A stretch of 64,000 bases of DNA from Mytilisepta virgata (taxonomy: Eukaryota; Mollusca; Bivalvia; Mytilida; Mytilidae), in contig CM051519.1 of assembly GCA_028015205.1 (NCBI GenBank), positions 92,401,539 to 92,465,538 on the forward strand, in the 5' to 3' direction. Every line of letters begins with the position of its first letter. Positions within the stretch are counted from its first letter, which is position 1. Below, one piece after another: positions 12,030-26,500 of this stretch. Under the pieces are notes generated by a model, which had not been told where the DNA came from, made no database searches, and saw only the letters and a list, made by a program, of their open reading frames with translations. The position numbers and the translations under genes are program-made.

Positions 12030-12540
12030 AATTTAGAACAAGTTTTGATGGAATGGTCTTTGTGTTGACTATTTTCATTTGTGTCTGTGCCTCCAACAAA
12101 CACGGTCACATTTCTTCTGTACAAATTATTTCATGGTCCTTCGATGACATCGTTTTAAAATCATTTGAAACTTCAGCAAATATTGCCACAGTTAATAAAA
12201 ATGGAAAGAATTTAAAAACCTCCTCCGGAACTATTGAGGAAATTTATGTTAGACTTTGATTGAAATAGTTCTTTAGAATCACTTTCAGATCTCCAACAAA
12301 TATGGCAATATTTAATAAAAATAGTAAAACGTATGTTACAAATTTCCTCTGAAACTACGGCACCAACTTGGACCAAACTTCTGGCGGAATTGTCCATCGG
12401 TTGTCCACTTTCTAAATTGTGCCCAACGACTGGATCTCCAAGAAATGTTGTCACCTTTTACTGAACTAGAAAAAAAACTATTTGAAAATCTTCTGGGAAA
12501 CTACGATTGAATGGTCTTTTGTTTGTCCCTTTTAAATGTT
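12030..12540. repeat. Three degenerate ~150-bp direct repeats
   Basis: Blocks of caacaaa, caaatat(t/g)gc, gttaataaaaatg and cctc(c/t)g(g/a)aactac recur at about 12090-12240, 12290-12360 and 12460-12515. No function was seen; the sequence lies between the B-box gene and the tandem array. Confidence 0.35.
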
Positions 12541-12673
12541 TTGTACTCCTCAGCTGAAATAACCGGACAAAGCACTGTTGAGGACTGTCTGTAAGTAATA
12601 TTTGCAATTCTTTATATAGCCTTTTAATGGGAAATGAAATCTAGGTAAGCATTAAAGGCTTCTGGGAGCCTCT

Positions 12674-13095
12674 CAGGGGTGGGTCCAGGTGAGGGCGTAA
12701 TGGGCGTACGCTCCCCCCCCCTTTTCAAAAAAAAAAAAAACTATCGTGATCTGCTTACTGCATATATTGTATTGAATATGGCAATTTATCATATTCCTTA
12801 ATTAAACACATACTCTGATTTCTTTTTAAACTCATCCCCCCATCCGATGGGTGATCCGTTGATCCGTAAAAGTTCGTTCACTAATGGAGAGAATTCGGCA
12901 TAAAAAAATATCAAACCCTGACACTTTAAGTATAAAATATACATGCTCCAAAACAGGAACCGTTACATTAGTGCATTTCACAATTATTTTCTGTTTTTTT
13001 AGCAAGAAAAAAGGTCCAAAAAAATTTTTGCCTCGTTCCGCTCGGTGAAAGTTTTATTTCACGCCCCCCTTTCAAATATCCTCGAAACGCCCCTG
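12674..13095. mobile_element. hAT-like MITE (422 bp)
   Basis: The left end is caggggtgggtccag and the right end is gaaacgcccctg, an inverted CAGGGGyG terminus typical of non-autonomous hAT elements. Both ends carry C-rich subterminal blocks (ctccccccccc and cgccccccttt in the same orientation). The element is flanked by cctct on both sides (12669-12673 and 13096-13100). hAT insertions normally duplicate 8 bp, so the 5-bp match implies decay or another boundary. No transposase is present. Confidence 0.6.
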
Positions 13096-13100
13096 CCTCT

Positions 13101-14596
13101 AAATATTTTGTATTAGAATTTATATTGATGTTTTAATTCATCTTATTTTAGTTCATCTACTTACTATGTACATATTTTTCATCCGATTATGCTATCGGCA
13201 AACCTTTAACTGCTTTGTAAACACGGCTGCATTTTATTTCAATTTTATCATTTTATATATCAAATATATAGTTGACGCACGTTATTTCAAAGATGAACGG
13301 ACCATCAAAAATAATAAGAGCGAATACAATGCAATATATTAACTCGGGTGAAAGATAACATAGTGTTGAGTTATTGAGGGTACACTGTATGTTTAATTAG
13401 TGTGTATGTGCGTGTTTTCACTGCAGAACTGAAATTCTATATGTTGTCATTTGGAATTTATTTTATTATCCCCAACCAATAACAATTTATGTGTAAAGTA
13501 GCTATTTTTCTGTATATTTAAATTTTATGCAATGCATACACTTGTTGTCTGAGAAAGGGTTACCAGAGACCAAATCAGGTCATATTACTATGCAATAACA
13601 TGTATCCGTTAGCTGTGCTTGCGGCAAGAACTTTTTCCATGAATTGTCAATATATATTAATTCAGGGCATCGACTTCGTTAAATCTATATTTCCAATACC
13701 TTTGTATATCTTGTTTATCAAATGTAATACTACTCTTGTCAATGTTAGGGATATCAGAACAACATTTTTTTAGTTTAGTGTACTTCAAATGGCTTTTTAC
13801 TTACAGCACGAAGGTCAGCTCAAAGGAATGAATCTACCTCGAGCTTGAGGTCAAATTGTTTCGCTTTTAGAATATTATATAAAGTTTGAATAAAGAAATG
13901 ATTGTTATGTGTTATACCCAATAAATGTTAATTTTACTCATTATTTTTATGGGATACTAGTTATATATCCTATAATAAGAAAATACTGGTGAGACGAGCT
14001 GATTCAGGTCAGCTATATATATTTCCCAATTGCGATTTGCTAAATTAAGGTCAGCCTCGGTATCACCGACTTTGGTATCACGCTGCAATAGAATCACGGA
14101 CTTTGGTATCCAGCTGCAATAGGCATGCCTAACTGTTATTGCCTAGATTATTTTTATTCACAATTCCGATTGGCTAAATCAAGGTCATTCCCGGTATCAA
14201 GTCCACTTGAGTAAATGTCCACATTACAAAAGATATGTCAAAAAGCTAGGAAAGATCATACGAAATATGCATTTAACATAAAAATAACTACAGCTAGTCC
14301 TCCAATACCAATGGTACGTCTAGTTCCCCCGCTAATAATCAATATGTATGGATCATTGGTTAATATCAAGTGGCAATGATTAAATGAATATCAGGACAAG
14401 AACATGTTGATGTAATATGCAAATGAACGATGCTTTGTACAAGGCCGACACACTGATCCAGATTTTTAAACTGCTAGTTCAAGAGGTATCAGTCCGTCGG
14501 AAGACACGTGACCCCAACCGGAAAACAACAGAGCCGACCAGCCTTTGTTTTTATTCCGAAATAAATTCGCGGAGAAGCAGATATACTAAATAATAA
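13101..14596. other. AT-rich gene-free spacer with one internal repeat
   Basis: No credible coding frame. At 14030-14200 two diverged copies of gatttgctaaattaaggtca / gattggctaaatcaaggtca, and of gactttggtatca / gactttggtatcc, form a local duplication of about 130 bp. The rest, up to the start of the array, shows nothing recognisable. Confidence 0.5.
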
Positions 14597-17500
14597 TGCA
14601 TTCCACAAATTAATAGTACCATTTTCTATGTGAAGTGAGCTAACAAATGTCATGGTCTTGTGCCATCTTCAGAGTAAATAATACCCATATACATATATAT
14701 ATATATTCTGAAAGGCCATTATGTTAGCATTGTTTCAATCATGATAGAATAAATAAAAAATATCCATGGAAACCTAGTTGGCATAGCAACATTTCAAAAA
14801 TTGTCATAAAAAAAGCTTTAAAAATGTTAAATTTCACTCCACTTCGGCTTAAAATTGAGGTCTGATGCAGCGTTTCAATCCAATTGAGACTTAATTTTTC
14901 AGATTCTGCATAAAATTCCATTACATATGTGGGAAAAAAAAGGTTTACTTTTCCGGCTCTTTTTTTCGCAATTTAACTTACCAGTGCAGGTGCCGATTAT
15001 CACTGTCAAAGTTTTACACACCACATGTCAATTCACAAGTCCCAGTTTATGACCTCCCATTACTTGTCAGAAGCAAAATCAGTTAATGTTTTCGTATTTT
15101 TTAAACTAAAATCTATCCTCTTTCAGTCAATATTACAATTTTGAGGTTAAGACATTTATTATTTATCTATCATGTAGTCAAACTTTACCAACTCTAATAA
15201 TTAATAAAATTCTGGGGGTGCATTTCTCCGAAACTAAGATAATTAGTGGAGTGTAACCTTAAAGAGTACTTTTATAACTTTTTTTTTCAAAGAATGGCAA
15301 ATTTTATTATTCTTCAGGTCTTTACGAATTCAAAACTGTCTCATTTATCAAAATATGACTGATAATAAGTAAATAATACCTATTTCAAATATTCATAGTG
15401 ACTCGGTAAATGGGAAGTAATTCACTAAAATTTACAAGAAATTCAAAATGCAAAAATTCTTGTTCTATGGTGACTATTTTGAGCATTTCATCACTTGAAA
15501 AGACTTTTTACAGAAATAATTTGTTCGATTCAGCTTTTGAATGCACAATCCACCAGCTTTTTACATATATTTAGCTTTTCATTAAATAACATGAAAGGAG
15601 ATAGCATCCCCCCCCCCTTTTTTTTTCATTGTAACCATATTAATGGTATTAGAAATCTTTGGATAAAATTTGCAAACCTATGAATTGTAAGATAATCAAA
15701 TCAAAATATTTTTCAATATAAATACTTGTCTCCTTGCATATAAAATGGGTGGTGGAAAGTGTTTTTTCTCACAATACTGCATATAAACTATAGTCCTGCC
15801 CTTATGTTGTATCATTGTGGATTGTTAAAAATACATAATGTGGTTGCTAAGGACATATGAGAACAATTACATGACAAAAGATAACCTTTATATTTAAATT
15901 TTCAACAGTCAAAAATAAAATCATTAAATAAATGAACAATTTAAAGTATTTCATGAGTATATATTGCCCTCTAGGTTGCTACTGATAGCCTTAAAGGTTG
16001 CACTCCACAAATTAATAGTACCATTTTCTATGTGAAGTGAGCTAACAAATGTCATGGTCTTGTGCCATCTTCAGAGTAAATAATACCCATATACATATAT
16101 ATATATTCTGAAAGGCCATTATGTTAGCATTGTTTCAATCATGATAGAATAAATAAAAAATATCCATGGAAACCTAGTTGGCATAGCAACATTTCAAAAA
16201 TTGTCATAAAAAAAGCTTTAAAAATGTTAAATTTCACTCCACTTCGGCTTAAAATTGAGGTCTGATGCAGCGTTTCAATCCAATTGAGACTTAATTTTTC
16301 AGATTCTGCATAAAATTCCATTACATATGTGGGAAAAAAAGGTTTACTTTTCCGGCTCTTTTTTTCGCAATTTAACTTACCAGTGCAGGTGCCGATTATT
16401 ACTGTCAAAGTTTTACACACCACATGTCAATTCACAAGTCCCAGTTTATGACCTCCCATTACTTGTCAGAAGCAAAATCAGTTAATGTTTTCGTATTTTT
16501 TTAAACTAAAATCTATCCTCTTTCAGTCAATATTACAATTTTGAGGTTAAGACATTTATTATTTATCTATCATGTAGTCAAACTTTACCAACTCTAATAA
16601 TTAATAAAATTCTGGGGGTGCATTTCTCCGAAACTAAGATAATTAGTGGAGTGTAACATTAAAGAGTAACTTTTTTTTCAAAGAATGGCCAATTTTATTA
16701 TTCTTCAGGTCTTTACGAATTCAAAACTGTCTCATTTATCAAAATATGACTGATAATAAGTAAATAATACCTATTTCAAATATTCATAGTGACTCGGTAA
16801 ATGGGAAGTAATTCACTAAAATTTACAAGAAATTCAAAATGCAAAAATTCTTGTTCTATGGTGACTATTTTGAGCATTTCATCACTTGAAAAGACTTTTT
16901 ACAGAAATAATTTGTTCGATTCAGCTTTTGAATGCACAATCCACCAGCTTTTTACATATATTTAGCTTTTCACTATATGACATGAAAGGAGATAGCACCC
17001 CCCCCCCCCCCCCTTTTTTTTCATTGTAACCATATTAATGGTATTAGAAATCTTTGGATAAAATTTGCAAACCTATGAATTGTAAGATAATCAAATCAAA
17101 ATATTTTTCAATATAAATACTTGTCTCCTTGCATATAAAATGGGTGGTGGAAAGTGTTTTTTCTCACAATACTGCATATAAACTATAGTCCTGCCCTTAT
17201 GTTGTATCATTGTGGATTGTTAAAAATACATAATGTGGTTGCTAAGGACATATGAGAACAATTACATGACAAAAGATAACCTTTATATTTAAATTTTCAA
17301 CAGTCAAAAATAAAATCATTAAATAAATGAACAATTTAAAGTATTTCATGGGTATATATTGCCCTCTAGGTTGCTACTGATAGCCTTAAAGGTTGCACTC
17401 CACAAATTAATAGTACCATTTTCTATGTGAAGTGAGCTAACAAATGTCATGGTCTTGTGCCATCTTCAGAGTAAATAATACCCATATACATATATATATA

Positions 17501-20500
17501 TTCTGAAAGGCCATTATGTTAGCATTGTTTCAATCATGATAGAATAAATAAAAAATATCCATGGAAACCTAGTTGGCATAGCAACATTTCAAAAATTGTC
17601 ATAAAAAAAGCTTTAAAAATGTTAAATTTCACTCCACTTCGGCTTAAAATTGAGGTCTGATGCAGCGTTTCAATCCAATTGAGACTTAATTTTTCAGATT
17701 CTGCATAAAATTCCATTACATATGTGGGAAAAAAAAGGTTTACTTTTCCGGCTCTTTTTTTCGCAATTTAACTTACCAGTGCAGGTGCCGATTATCACTG
17801 TCAAAGTTTTACACACCACATGTCAATTCACAAGTCCCAGTTTATGACCTCCCATTACTTGTCAGAAGCAAAATCAGTTAATGTTTTCGTATTTTTTTAA
17901 ACTAAAATCTATCCTCTTTCAGTCAATATTACAATTTTGAGGTTAAGACATTTATTATTTATCTATCATGTAGTCAAACTTTACCAACTCTAATATTTAA
18001 TAAAATTCTGGGGGTGCATTTCTCCGAAACTAAGATAATTAGTGGAGTGTAACCTTAAAGAGTAACTTTTTTTCAAAGAATGGCCAATTTTATTATTCTT
18101 CAGGTCTTTACGAATTCAAAACTGTCTCATTTATCAAAATATGACTGATAATAAGTAAATAATACCTATTTCAAATATTCATAGTGACTCGGTAAATGGG
18201 AAGTAATTCACTAAAATTTACAAGAAATTCAAAATGCAAAAATTCTTGTTCTATGGTGACTATTTTGAGCATTTCATCACTTGAAAAGACTTTTTACAGA
18301 AATAATTTGTTCGATTCAGCTTTTGAATGCACAATCCACCAGCTTTTTACATATATTTAGCTTTTCACTATATGACATGAAAGGAGATAGCACCCCCCCT
18401 TTTTTTTTCATTGTAACCATATTAATGGTATTAGAAATCTTTGGATAAAATTTGCAAACCTATGAATTGTAAGATAATCAAATCAAAATATTTTTCAATA
18501 TAAATACTTGTCTCCTTGCATATAAAATGGGTGGTGGAAAGTGTTTTTTCTCACAATACTGCATATAAACTATAGTCCTGCCCTTATGTTGTATCATTGT
18601 GGATTGTTAAAAATACATAATGTGGTTGCTAAGGACATATGAGAACAATTACATGACAAAAGATAACCTTTATATTTAAATTTTCAACAGTCAAAAATAA
18701 AATCATTAAATAAATGAACAATTTAAAGTATTTCATGGGTATATATTGCCCTCTAGGTTGCTACTGATAGCCTTAAAGGTTGCACTCCACAAATTAATAG
18801 TACCATTTTCTATGTGAAGTGAGCTAACAAATGTCATGGTCTTGTGCCATCTTCAGAGTAAATAATACCCATATACATATATATATATTCTGAAAGGCCA
18901 TTATGTTAGCATTGTTTCAATCATGATAGAATAAATAAAAAATATCCATGGAAACCTAGTTGGCATAGCAACATTTCAAAAATTGTCATAAAAAAAGCTT
19001 TAAAAATGTTAAATTTCACTCCACTTCGGCTTAAAATTGAGGTCTGATGCAGCGTTTCAATCCAATTGAGACTTAATTTTTCAGATTCTGCATAAAATTC
19101 CATTACATATGTGGGAAAAAAAAGGTTTACTTTTCCGGCTCTTTTTTTCGCAATTTAACTTACCAGTGCAGGTGCCGATTATCACTGTCAAAGTTTTACA
19201 CACCACATGTCAATTCACAAGTCCCAGTTTATGACCTCCCATTACTTGTCAGAAGCAAAATCAGTTAATGTTTTCGTATTTTTTTAAACTAAAATCTATC
19301 CTCTTTCAGTCAATATTACAATTTTGAGGTTAAGACATTTATTATTTATCTATCATGTAGTCAAACTTTACCAACTCTAATATTTAATAAAATTCTGGGG
19401 GTGCATTTCTCCGAAACTAAGATAATTAGTGGAGTGTAACCTTAAAGAGTACTTTTATAACTTTTTTTTTCAAAGAATGGCAAATTTTATTATTCTTCAG
19501 GTCTTTACGAATTCAAAACTGTCTCATTTATCAAAATATGACTGATAATAAGTAATTAATACCTATTTCAAATATTCATAGTGACTCGGTAAATGGGAAG
19601 TAATTCACTAAAATTTACAAGAAATTCAAAATGCAAAAATTCTTGTTCTATGGTGACTATTTTGAGCATTTCATCACTTGAAAAGACTTTTTACAGAAAT
19701 AATTTGTTCGATTCAGCTTTTGAATGCACAATCCACCAGCTTTTTACATATATTTAGCTTTTCATTAAATAACATGAAAGGAGATAGCACCCCCCCCCTT
19801 TTTTTTTCATTGTAACCATATTAATGGTATTAGAAATCTTTGGATAAAATTTGCAAACCTATGAATTGTAAGATAATCAAATCAAAATATTTTTTCAATA
19901 TAAATACTTGTCTCCTTGCATATAAAATGGGTGGTGGAAAGTGTTTTTTCTCACAATACTGCATATAAACTATAGTCCTGCCCTTATGTTGTATCATTGT
20001 GGATTGTTAAAAATACATAATGTGGTTGCTAAGGACATATGAGAACAATTACATGACAAAAGATAACCTTTATATTTAAATTTTCAACAGTCAAAAATAA
20101 AATCATTAAATAAATGAACAATTTAAAGTATTTCATGGGTATATATTGCCCTCTAGGTTGCTACTGATAGCCTTAAAGGTTGCACTCCACAAATTAATAG
20201 TACCATTTTCTATGTGAAGTGAGCTAACAAATGTCATGGTCTTGTGCCATCTTCAGAGTAAATAATACCCATATACATATATATATATATTCTGAAAGGC
20301 CATTATGTTAGCATTGTTTCAATCATGATAGAATAAATAAAAAATATCCATGGAAACCTAGTTGGCATAGCAACATTTCAAAAATTGTCATAAAAAAAGC
20401 TTTAAAAATGTTAAATTTCACTCCACTTCGGCTTAAAATTGAGGTCTGATGCAGCGTTTCAATCCAATTGAGACTTAATTTTTCAGATTCTGCATAAAAT

Positions 20501-23500
20501 TCCATTACATATGTGGGAAAAAAAGGTTTACTTTTCCGGCTCTTTTTTTCGCAATTTAACTTACCAGTGCAGGTGCCGATTATCACTGTCAAAGTTTTAC
20601 ACACCACATGTCAATTCACAAGTCCCAGTTTATGACCTCCCATTACTTGTCAGAAGCAAAATCAGTCAATGTTTTCGTATTTTTTTAAACTAAAATCTAT
20701 CCTCTTTCAGTCAATATTACAATTTTGAGGTTAAGACATTTATTATTTATCTATCATGTAGTCAAACTTTACCAACTCTAATAATTAATAAAATTCTGGG
20801 GGTGCATTTCTCCGAAACTAAGATAATTAGTGGAGTGTAACCTTAAAGAGTACTTTTATAACTTTTTTTTTCAAAGAATGGCAAATTTTATTATTCTTCA
20901 GGTCTTTACGAATTCAAAACTGTCTCATTTATCAAAATATGACTGATAATAAGTAAATAATACCTATTTCAAATATTCATAGTGACTCGGTAAATGGGAA
21001 GTAATTCACTAAAATTTACAAGAAATTCAAAATGCAAAAATTCTTGTTCTATGGTGACTATTTTGAGCATTTCATCACTTGAAAAGACTTTTTACAGAAA
21101 TAATTTGTTCGATTCAGCTTTTGAATGCACAATCCACCAGCTTTTTACATATATTTAGCTTTTCACTATATGACATGAAAGGAGATAGCACCCCCCCCCC
21201 CCCCCCTTTTTTTTCATTGTAACCATATTAATGGTATTAGAAATCTTTGGATAAAATTTGCAAACCTATGAATTGTAAGATAATCAAATCAAAATATTTT
21301 TCAATATAAATACTTGTCTCCTTGCATATAAAATGGGTGGTGGAAAGTGTTTTTTCTCACAATACTGCATATAAACTATAGTCCTGCCCTTATGTTGTAT
21401 CATTGTGGATTGTTAAAAATACATAATGTGGTTGCTAAGGACATATGAGAACAATTACATGACAAAAGATAACCTTTATATTTAAATTTTCAACAGTCAA
21501 AAATAAAATCATTAAATAAATGAACAATTTAAAGTATTTCATGGGTATATATTGCCCTCTAGGTTGCTACTGATAGCCTTAAAGGTTGCACTCCACAAAT
21601 TAATAGTACCATTTTCTATGTGAAGTGAGCTAACAAATGTCATGGTCTTGTGCCATCTTCAGAGTAAATAATACCCATATACATATATATATATTCTGAA
21701 AGGCCATTATGTTAGCATTGTTTCAATCATGATAGAATAAATAAAAAATATCCATGGAAACCTAGTTGGCATAGCAACATTTCAAAAATTGTCATAAAAA
21801 AAGCTTTAAAAATGTTAAATTTCACTCCACTTCGGCTTAAAATTGAGGTCTGATGCAGCGTTTCAATCCAATTGAGACTTAATTTTTCAGATTCTGCATA
21901 AAATTCCATTACATATGTGGGAAAAAAAAGGTTTACTTTTCCGGCTCTTTTTTTCGCAATTTAACTTACCAGTGCAGGTGCCGATTATCACTGTCAAAGT
22001 TTTACACACCACATGTCAATTCACAAGTCCCAGTTTATGACCTCCCATTACTTGTCAGAAGCAAAATCAGTTAATGTTTTCGTATTTTTTTAAACTAAAA
22101 TCTATCCTCTTTCAGTCAATATTACAATTTTGAGGTTAAGACATTTATTATTTATCTATCATGTAGTCAAACTTTACCAACTCTAATATTTAATAAAATT
22201 CTGGGGGTGCATTTCTCCGAAACTAAGATAATTAGTGGAGTGTAACCTTAAAGAGTAACTTTTTTTCAAAGAATGGCCAATTTTATTATTCTTCAGGTCT
22301 TTACGAATTCAAAACTGTCTCATTTATCAAAATATGACTGATAATAAGTAAATAATACCTATTTCAAATATTCATAGTGACTCGGTAAATGGGAAGTAAT
22401 TCACTAAAATTTACAAGAAATTCAAAATGCAAAAATTCTTGTTCTATGGTGACTATTTTGAGCATTTCATCACTTGAAAAGACTTTTTACAGAAATAATT
22501 TGTTCGATTCAGCTTTTGAATGCACAATCCACCAGCTTTTTACATATATTTAGCTTTTCACTATATGACATGAAAGGAGATAGCACCCCCCCTTTTTTTT
22601 TCATTGTAACCATATTAATGGTATTAGAAATCTTTGGATAAAATTTGCAAACCTATGAATTGTAAGATAATCAAATCAAAATATTTTTCAATATAAATAC
22701 TTGTCTCCTTGCATATAAAATGGGTGGTGGAAAGTGTTTTTTCTCACAATACTGCATATAAACTATAGTCCTGCCCTTATGTTGTATCATTGTGGATTGT
22801 TAAAAATACATAATGTGGTTGCTAAGGACATATGAGAACAATTACATGACAAAAGATAACCTTTATATTTAAATTTTCAACAGTCAAAAATAAAATCATT
22901 AAATAAATGAACAATTTAAAGTATTTCATGGGTATATATTGCCCTCTAGGTTGCTACTGATAGCCTTAAAGGTTGCACTCCACAAATTAATAGTACCATT
23001 TTCTATGTGAAGTGAGCTAACAAATGTCATGGTCTTGTGCCATCTTCAGAGTAAATAATACCCATATACATATATATATATTCTGAAAGGCCATTATGTT
23101 AGCATTGTTTCAATCATGATAGAATAAATAAAAAATATCCATGGAAACCTAGTTGGCATAGCAACATTTCAAAAATTGTCATAAAAAAAGCTTTAAAAAT
23201 GTTAAATTTCACTCCACTTCGGCTTAAAATTGAGGTCTGATGCAGCGTTTCAATCCAATTGAGACTTAATTTTTCAGATTCTGCATAAAATTCCATTACA
23301 TATGTGGGAAAAAAAAGGTTTACTTTTCCGGCTCTTTTTTTCGCAATTTAACTTACCAGTGCAGGTGCCGATTATCACTGTCAAAGTTTTACACACCACA
23401 TGTCAATTCACAAGTCCCAGTTTATGACCTCCCATTACTTGTCAGAAGCAAAATCAGTTAATGTTTTCGTATTTTTTTAAACTAAAATCTATCCTCTTTC

Positions 23501-26500
23501 AGTCAATATTACAATTTTGAGGTTAAGACATTTATTATTTATCTATCATGTAGTCAAACTTTACCAACTCTAATATTTAATAAAATTCTGGGGGTGCATT
23601 TCTCCGAAACTAAGATAATTAGTGGAGTGTAACCTTAAAGAGTACTTTTATAACTTTTTTTTTCAAAGAATGGCAAATTTTATTATTCTTCAGGTCTTTA
23701 CGAATTCAAAACTGTCTCATTTATCAAAATATGACTGATAATAAGTAAATAATACCTATTTCAAATATTCATAGTGACTCGGTAAATGGGAAGTAATTCA
23801 CTAAAATTTACAAGAAATTCAAAATGCAAAAATTCTTGTTCTATGGTGACTATTTTGAGCATTTCATCACTTGAAAAGACTTTTTACAGAAATAATTTGT
23901 TCGATTCAGCTTTTGAATGCACAATCCACCAGCTTTTTACATATATTTAGCTTTTCATTAAATAACATGAAAGGAGATAGCACCCCCCCCCTTTTTTTTT
24001 CATTGTAACCATATTAATGGTATTAGAAATCTTTGGATAAAATTTGCAAACCTATGAATTGTAAGATAATCAAATCAAAATATTTTTCAATATAAATACT
24101 TGTCTCCTTGCATATAAAATGGGTGGTGGAAAGTGTTTTTTCTCACAATACTGCATATAAACTATAGTCCTGCCCTTATGTTGTATCATTGTGGATTGTT
24201 AAAAATACATAATGTGGTTGCTAAGGACATATGAGAACAATTACATGACAAAAGATAACCTTTATATTTAAATTTTCAACAGTCAAAAATAAAATCATTA
24301 AATAAATGAACAATTTAAAGTATTTCATGGGTATATATTGCCCTCTAGGTTGCTACTGATAGCCTTAAAGGTTGCACTCCACAAATTAATAGTACCATTT
24401 TCTATGTGAAGTGAGCTAACAAATGTCATGGTCTTGTGCCATCTTCAGAGTAAATAATACCCATATACATATATATATATATTCTGAAAGGCCATTATGT
24501 TAGCATTGTTTCAATCATGATAGAATAAATAAAAAATATCCATGGAAACCTAGTTGGCATAGCAACATTTCAAAAATTGTCATAAAAAAAGCTTTAAAAA
24601 TGTTAAATTTCACTCCACTTCGGCTTAAAATTGAGGTCTGATGCAGCGTTTCAATCCAATTGAGACTTAATTTTTCAGATTCTGCATAAAATTCCATTAC
24701 ATATGTGGGAAAAAAAGGTTTACTTTTCCGGCTCTTTTTTTCGCAATTTAACTTACCAGTGCAGGTGCCGATTATCACTGTCAAAGTTTTACACACCACA
24801 TGTCAATTCACAAGTCCCAGTTTATGACCTCCCATTACTTGTCAGAAGCAAAATCAGTCAATGTTTTCGTATTTTTTTAAACTAAAATCTATCCTCTTTC
24901 AGTCAATATTACAATTTTGAGGTTAAGACATTTATTATTTATCTATCATGTAGTCAAACTTTACCAACTCTAATAATTAATAAAATTCTGGGGGTGCATT
25001 TCTCCGAAACTAAGATAATTAGTGGAGTGTAACCTTAAAGAGTACTTTTATAACTTTTTTTTTCAAAGAATGGCAAATTTTATTATTCTTCAGGTCTTTA
25101 CGAATTCAAAACTGTCTCATTTATCAAAATATGACTGATAATAAGTAAATAATACCTATTTCAAATATTCATAGTGACTCGGTAAATGGGAAGTAATTCA
25201 CTAAAATTTACAAGAAATTCAAAATGCAAAAATTCTTGTTCTATGGTGACTATTTTGAGCATTTCATCACTTGAAAAGACTTTTTACAGAAATAATTTGT
25301 TCGATTCAGCTTTTGAATGCACAATCCACCAGCTTTTTACATATATTTAGCTTTTCATTAAATAACATGAAAGGAGATAGCACCCCCCCTTTTTTTTTTC
25401 ATTGTAACCATATTAATGGTATTAGAAATCTTTGGATAAAATTTGCAAACCTATGAATTGTAAGATAATCAAATCAAAATATTTTTCAATATAAATACTT
25501 GTCTCCTTGCATATAAAATGGGTGGTGGAAAGTGTTTTTTCTCACAATACTGCATATAAACTATAGTCCTGCCCTTATGTTGTATCATTGTGGATTGTTA
25601 AAAATACATAATGTGGTTGCTAAGGACATATGAGAACAATTACATGACAAAAGATAACCTTTATATTTAAATTTTCAACAGTCAAAAATAAAATCATTAA
25701 ATAAATGAACAATTTAAAGTATTTCATGGGTATATATTGCCCTCTAGGTTGCTACTGATAGCCTTAAAGGTTGCACTCCACAAATTAATAGTACCATTTT
25801 CTATGTGAAGTGAGCTAACAAATGTCATGGTCTTGTGCCATCTTCAGAGTAAATAATACCCATATACATATATATATATATTCTGAAAGGCCATTATGTT
25901 AGCATTGTTTCAATCATGATAGAATAAATAAAAAATATCCATGGAAACCTAGTTGGCATAGCAACATTTCAAAAATTGTCATAAAAAAAGCTTTAAAAAT
26001 GTTAAATTTCACTCCACTTCGGCTTAAAATTGAGGTCTGATGCAGCGTTTCAATCCAATTGAGACTTAATTTTTCAGATTCTGCATAAAATTCCATTACA
26101 TATGTGGGAAAAAAAGGTTTACTTTTCCGGCTCTTTTTTTCGCAATTTAACTTACCAGTGCAGGTGCCGATTATCACTGTCAAAGTTTTACACACCACAT
26201 GTCAATTCACAAGTCCCAGTTTATGACCTCCCATTACTTGTCAGAAGCAAAATCAGTCAATGTTTTCGTATTTTTTTAAACTAACATCTATCCTCTTTCA
26301 GTCAATATTACAATTTTGAGGTTAAGACATTTATTATTTATCTATCATGTAGTCAAACTTTACCAACTCTAATAATTAATAAAATTCTGGGGGTGCATTT
26401 CTCCGAAACTAAGATAATTAGTGGAGTGTAACCTTAAAGAGTACTTTTATAACTTTTTTTTTCAAAGAATGGCAAATTTTATTATTCTTCAGGTCTTTAC

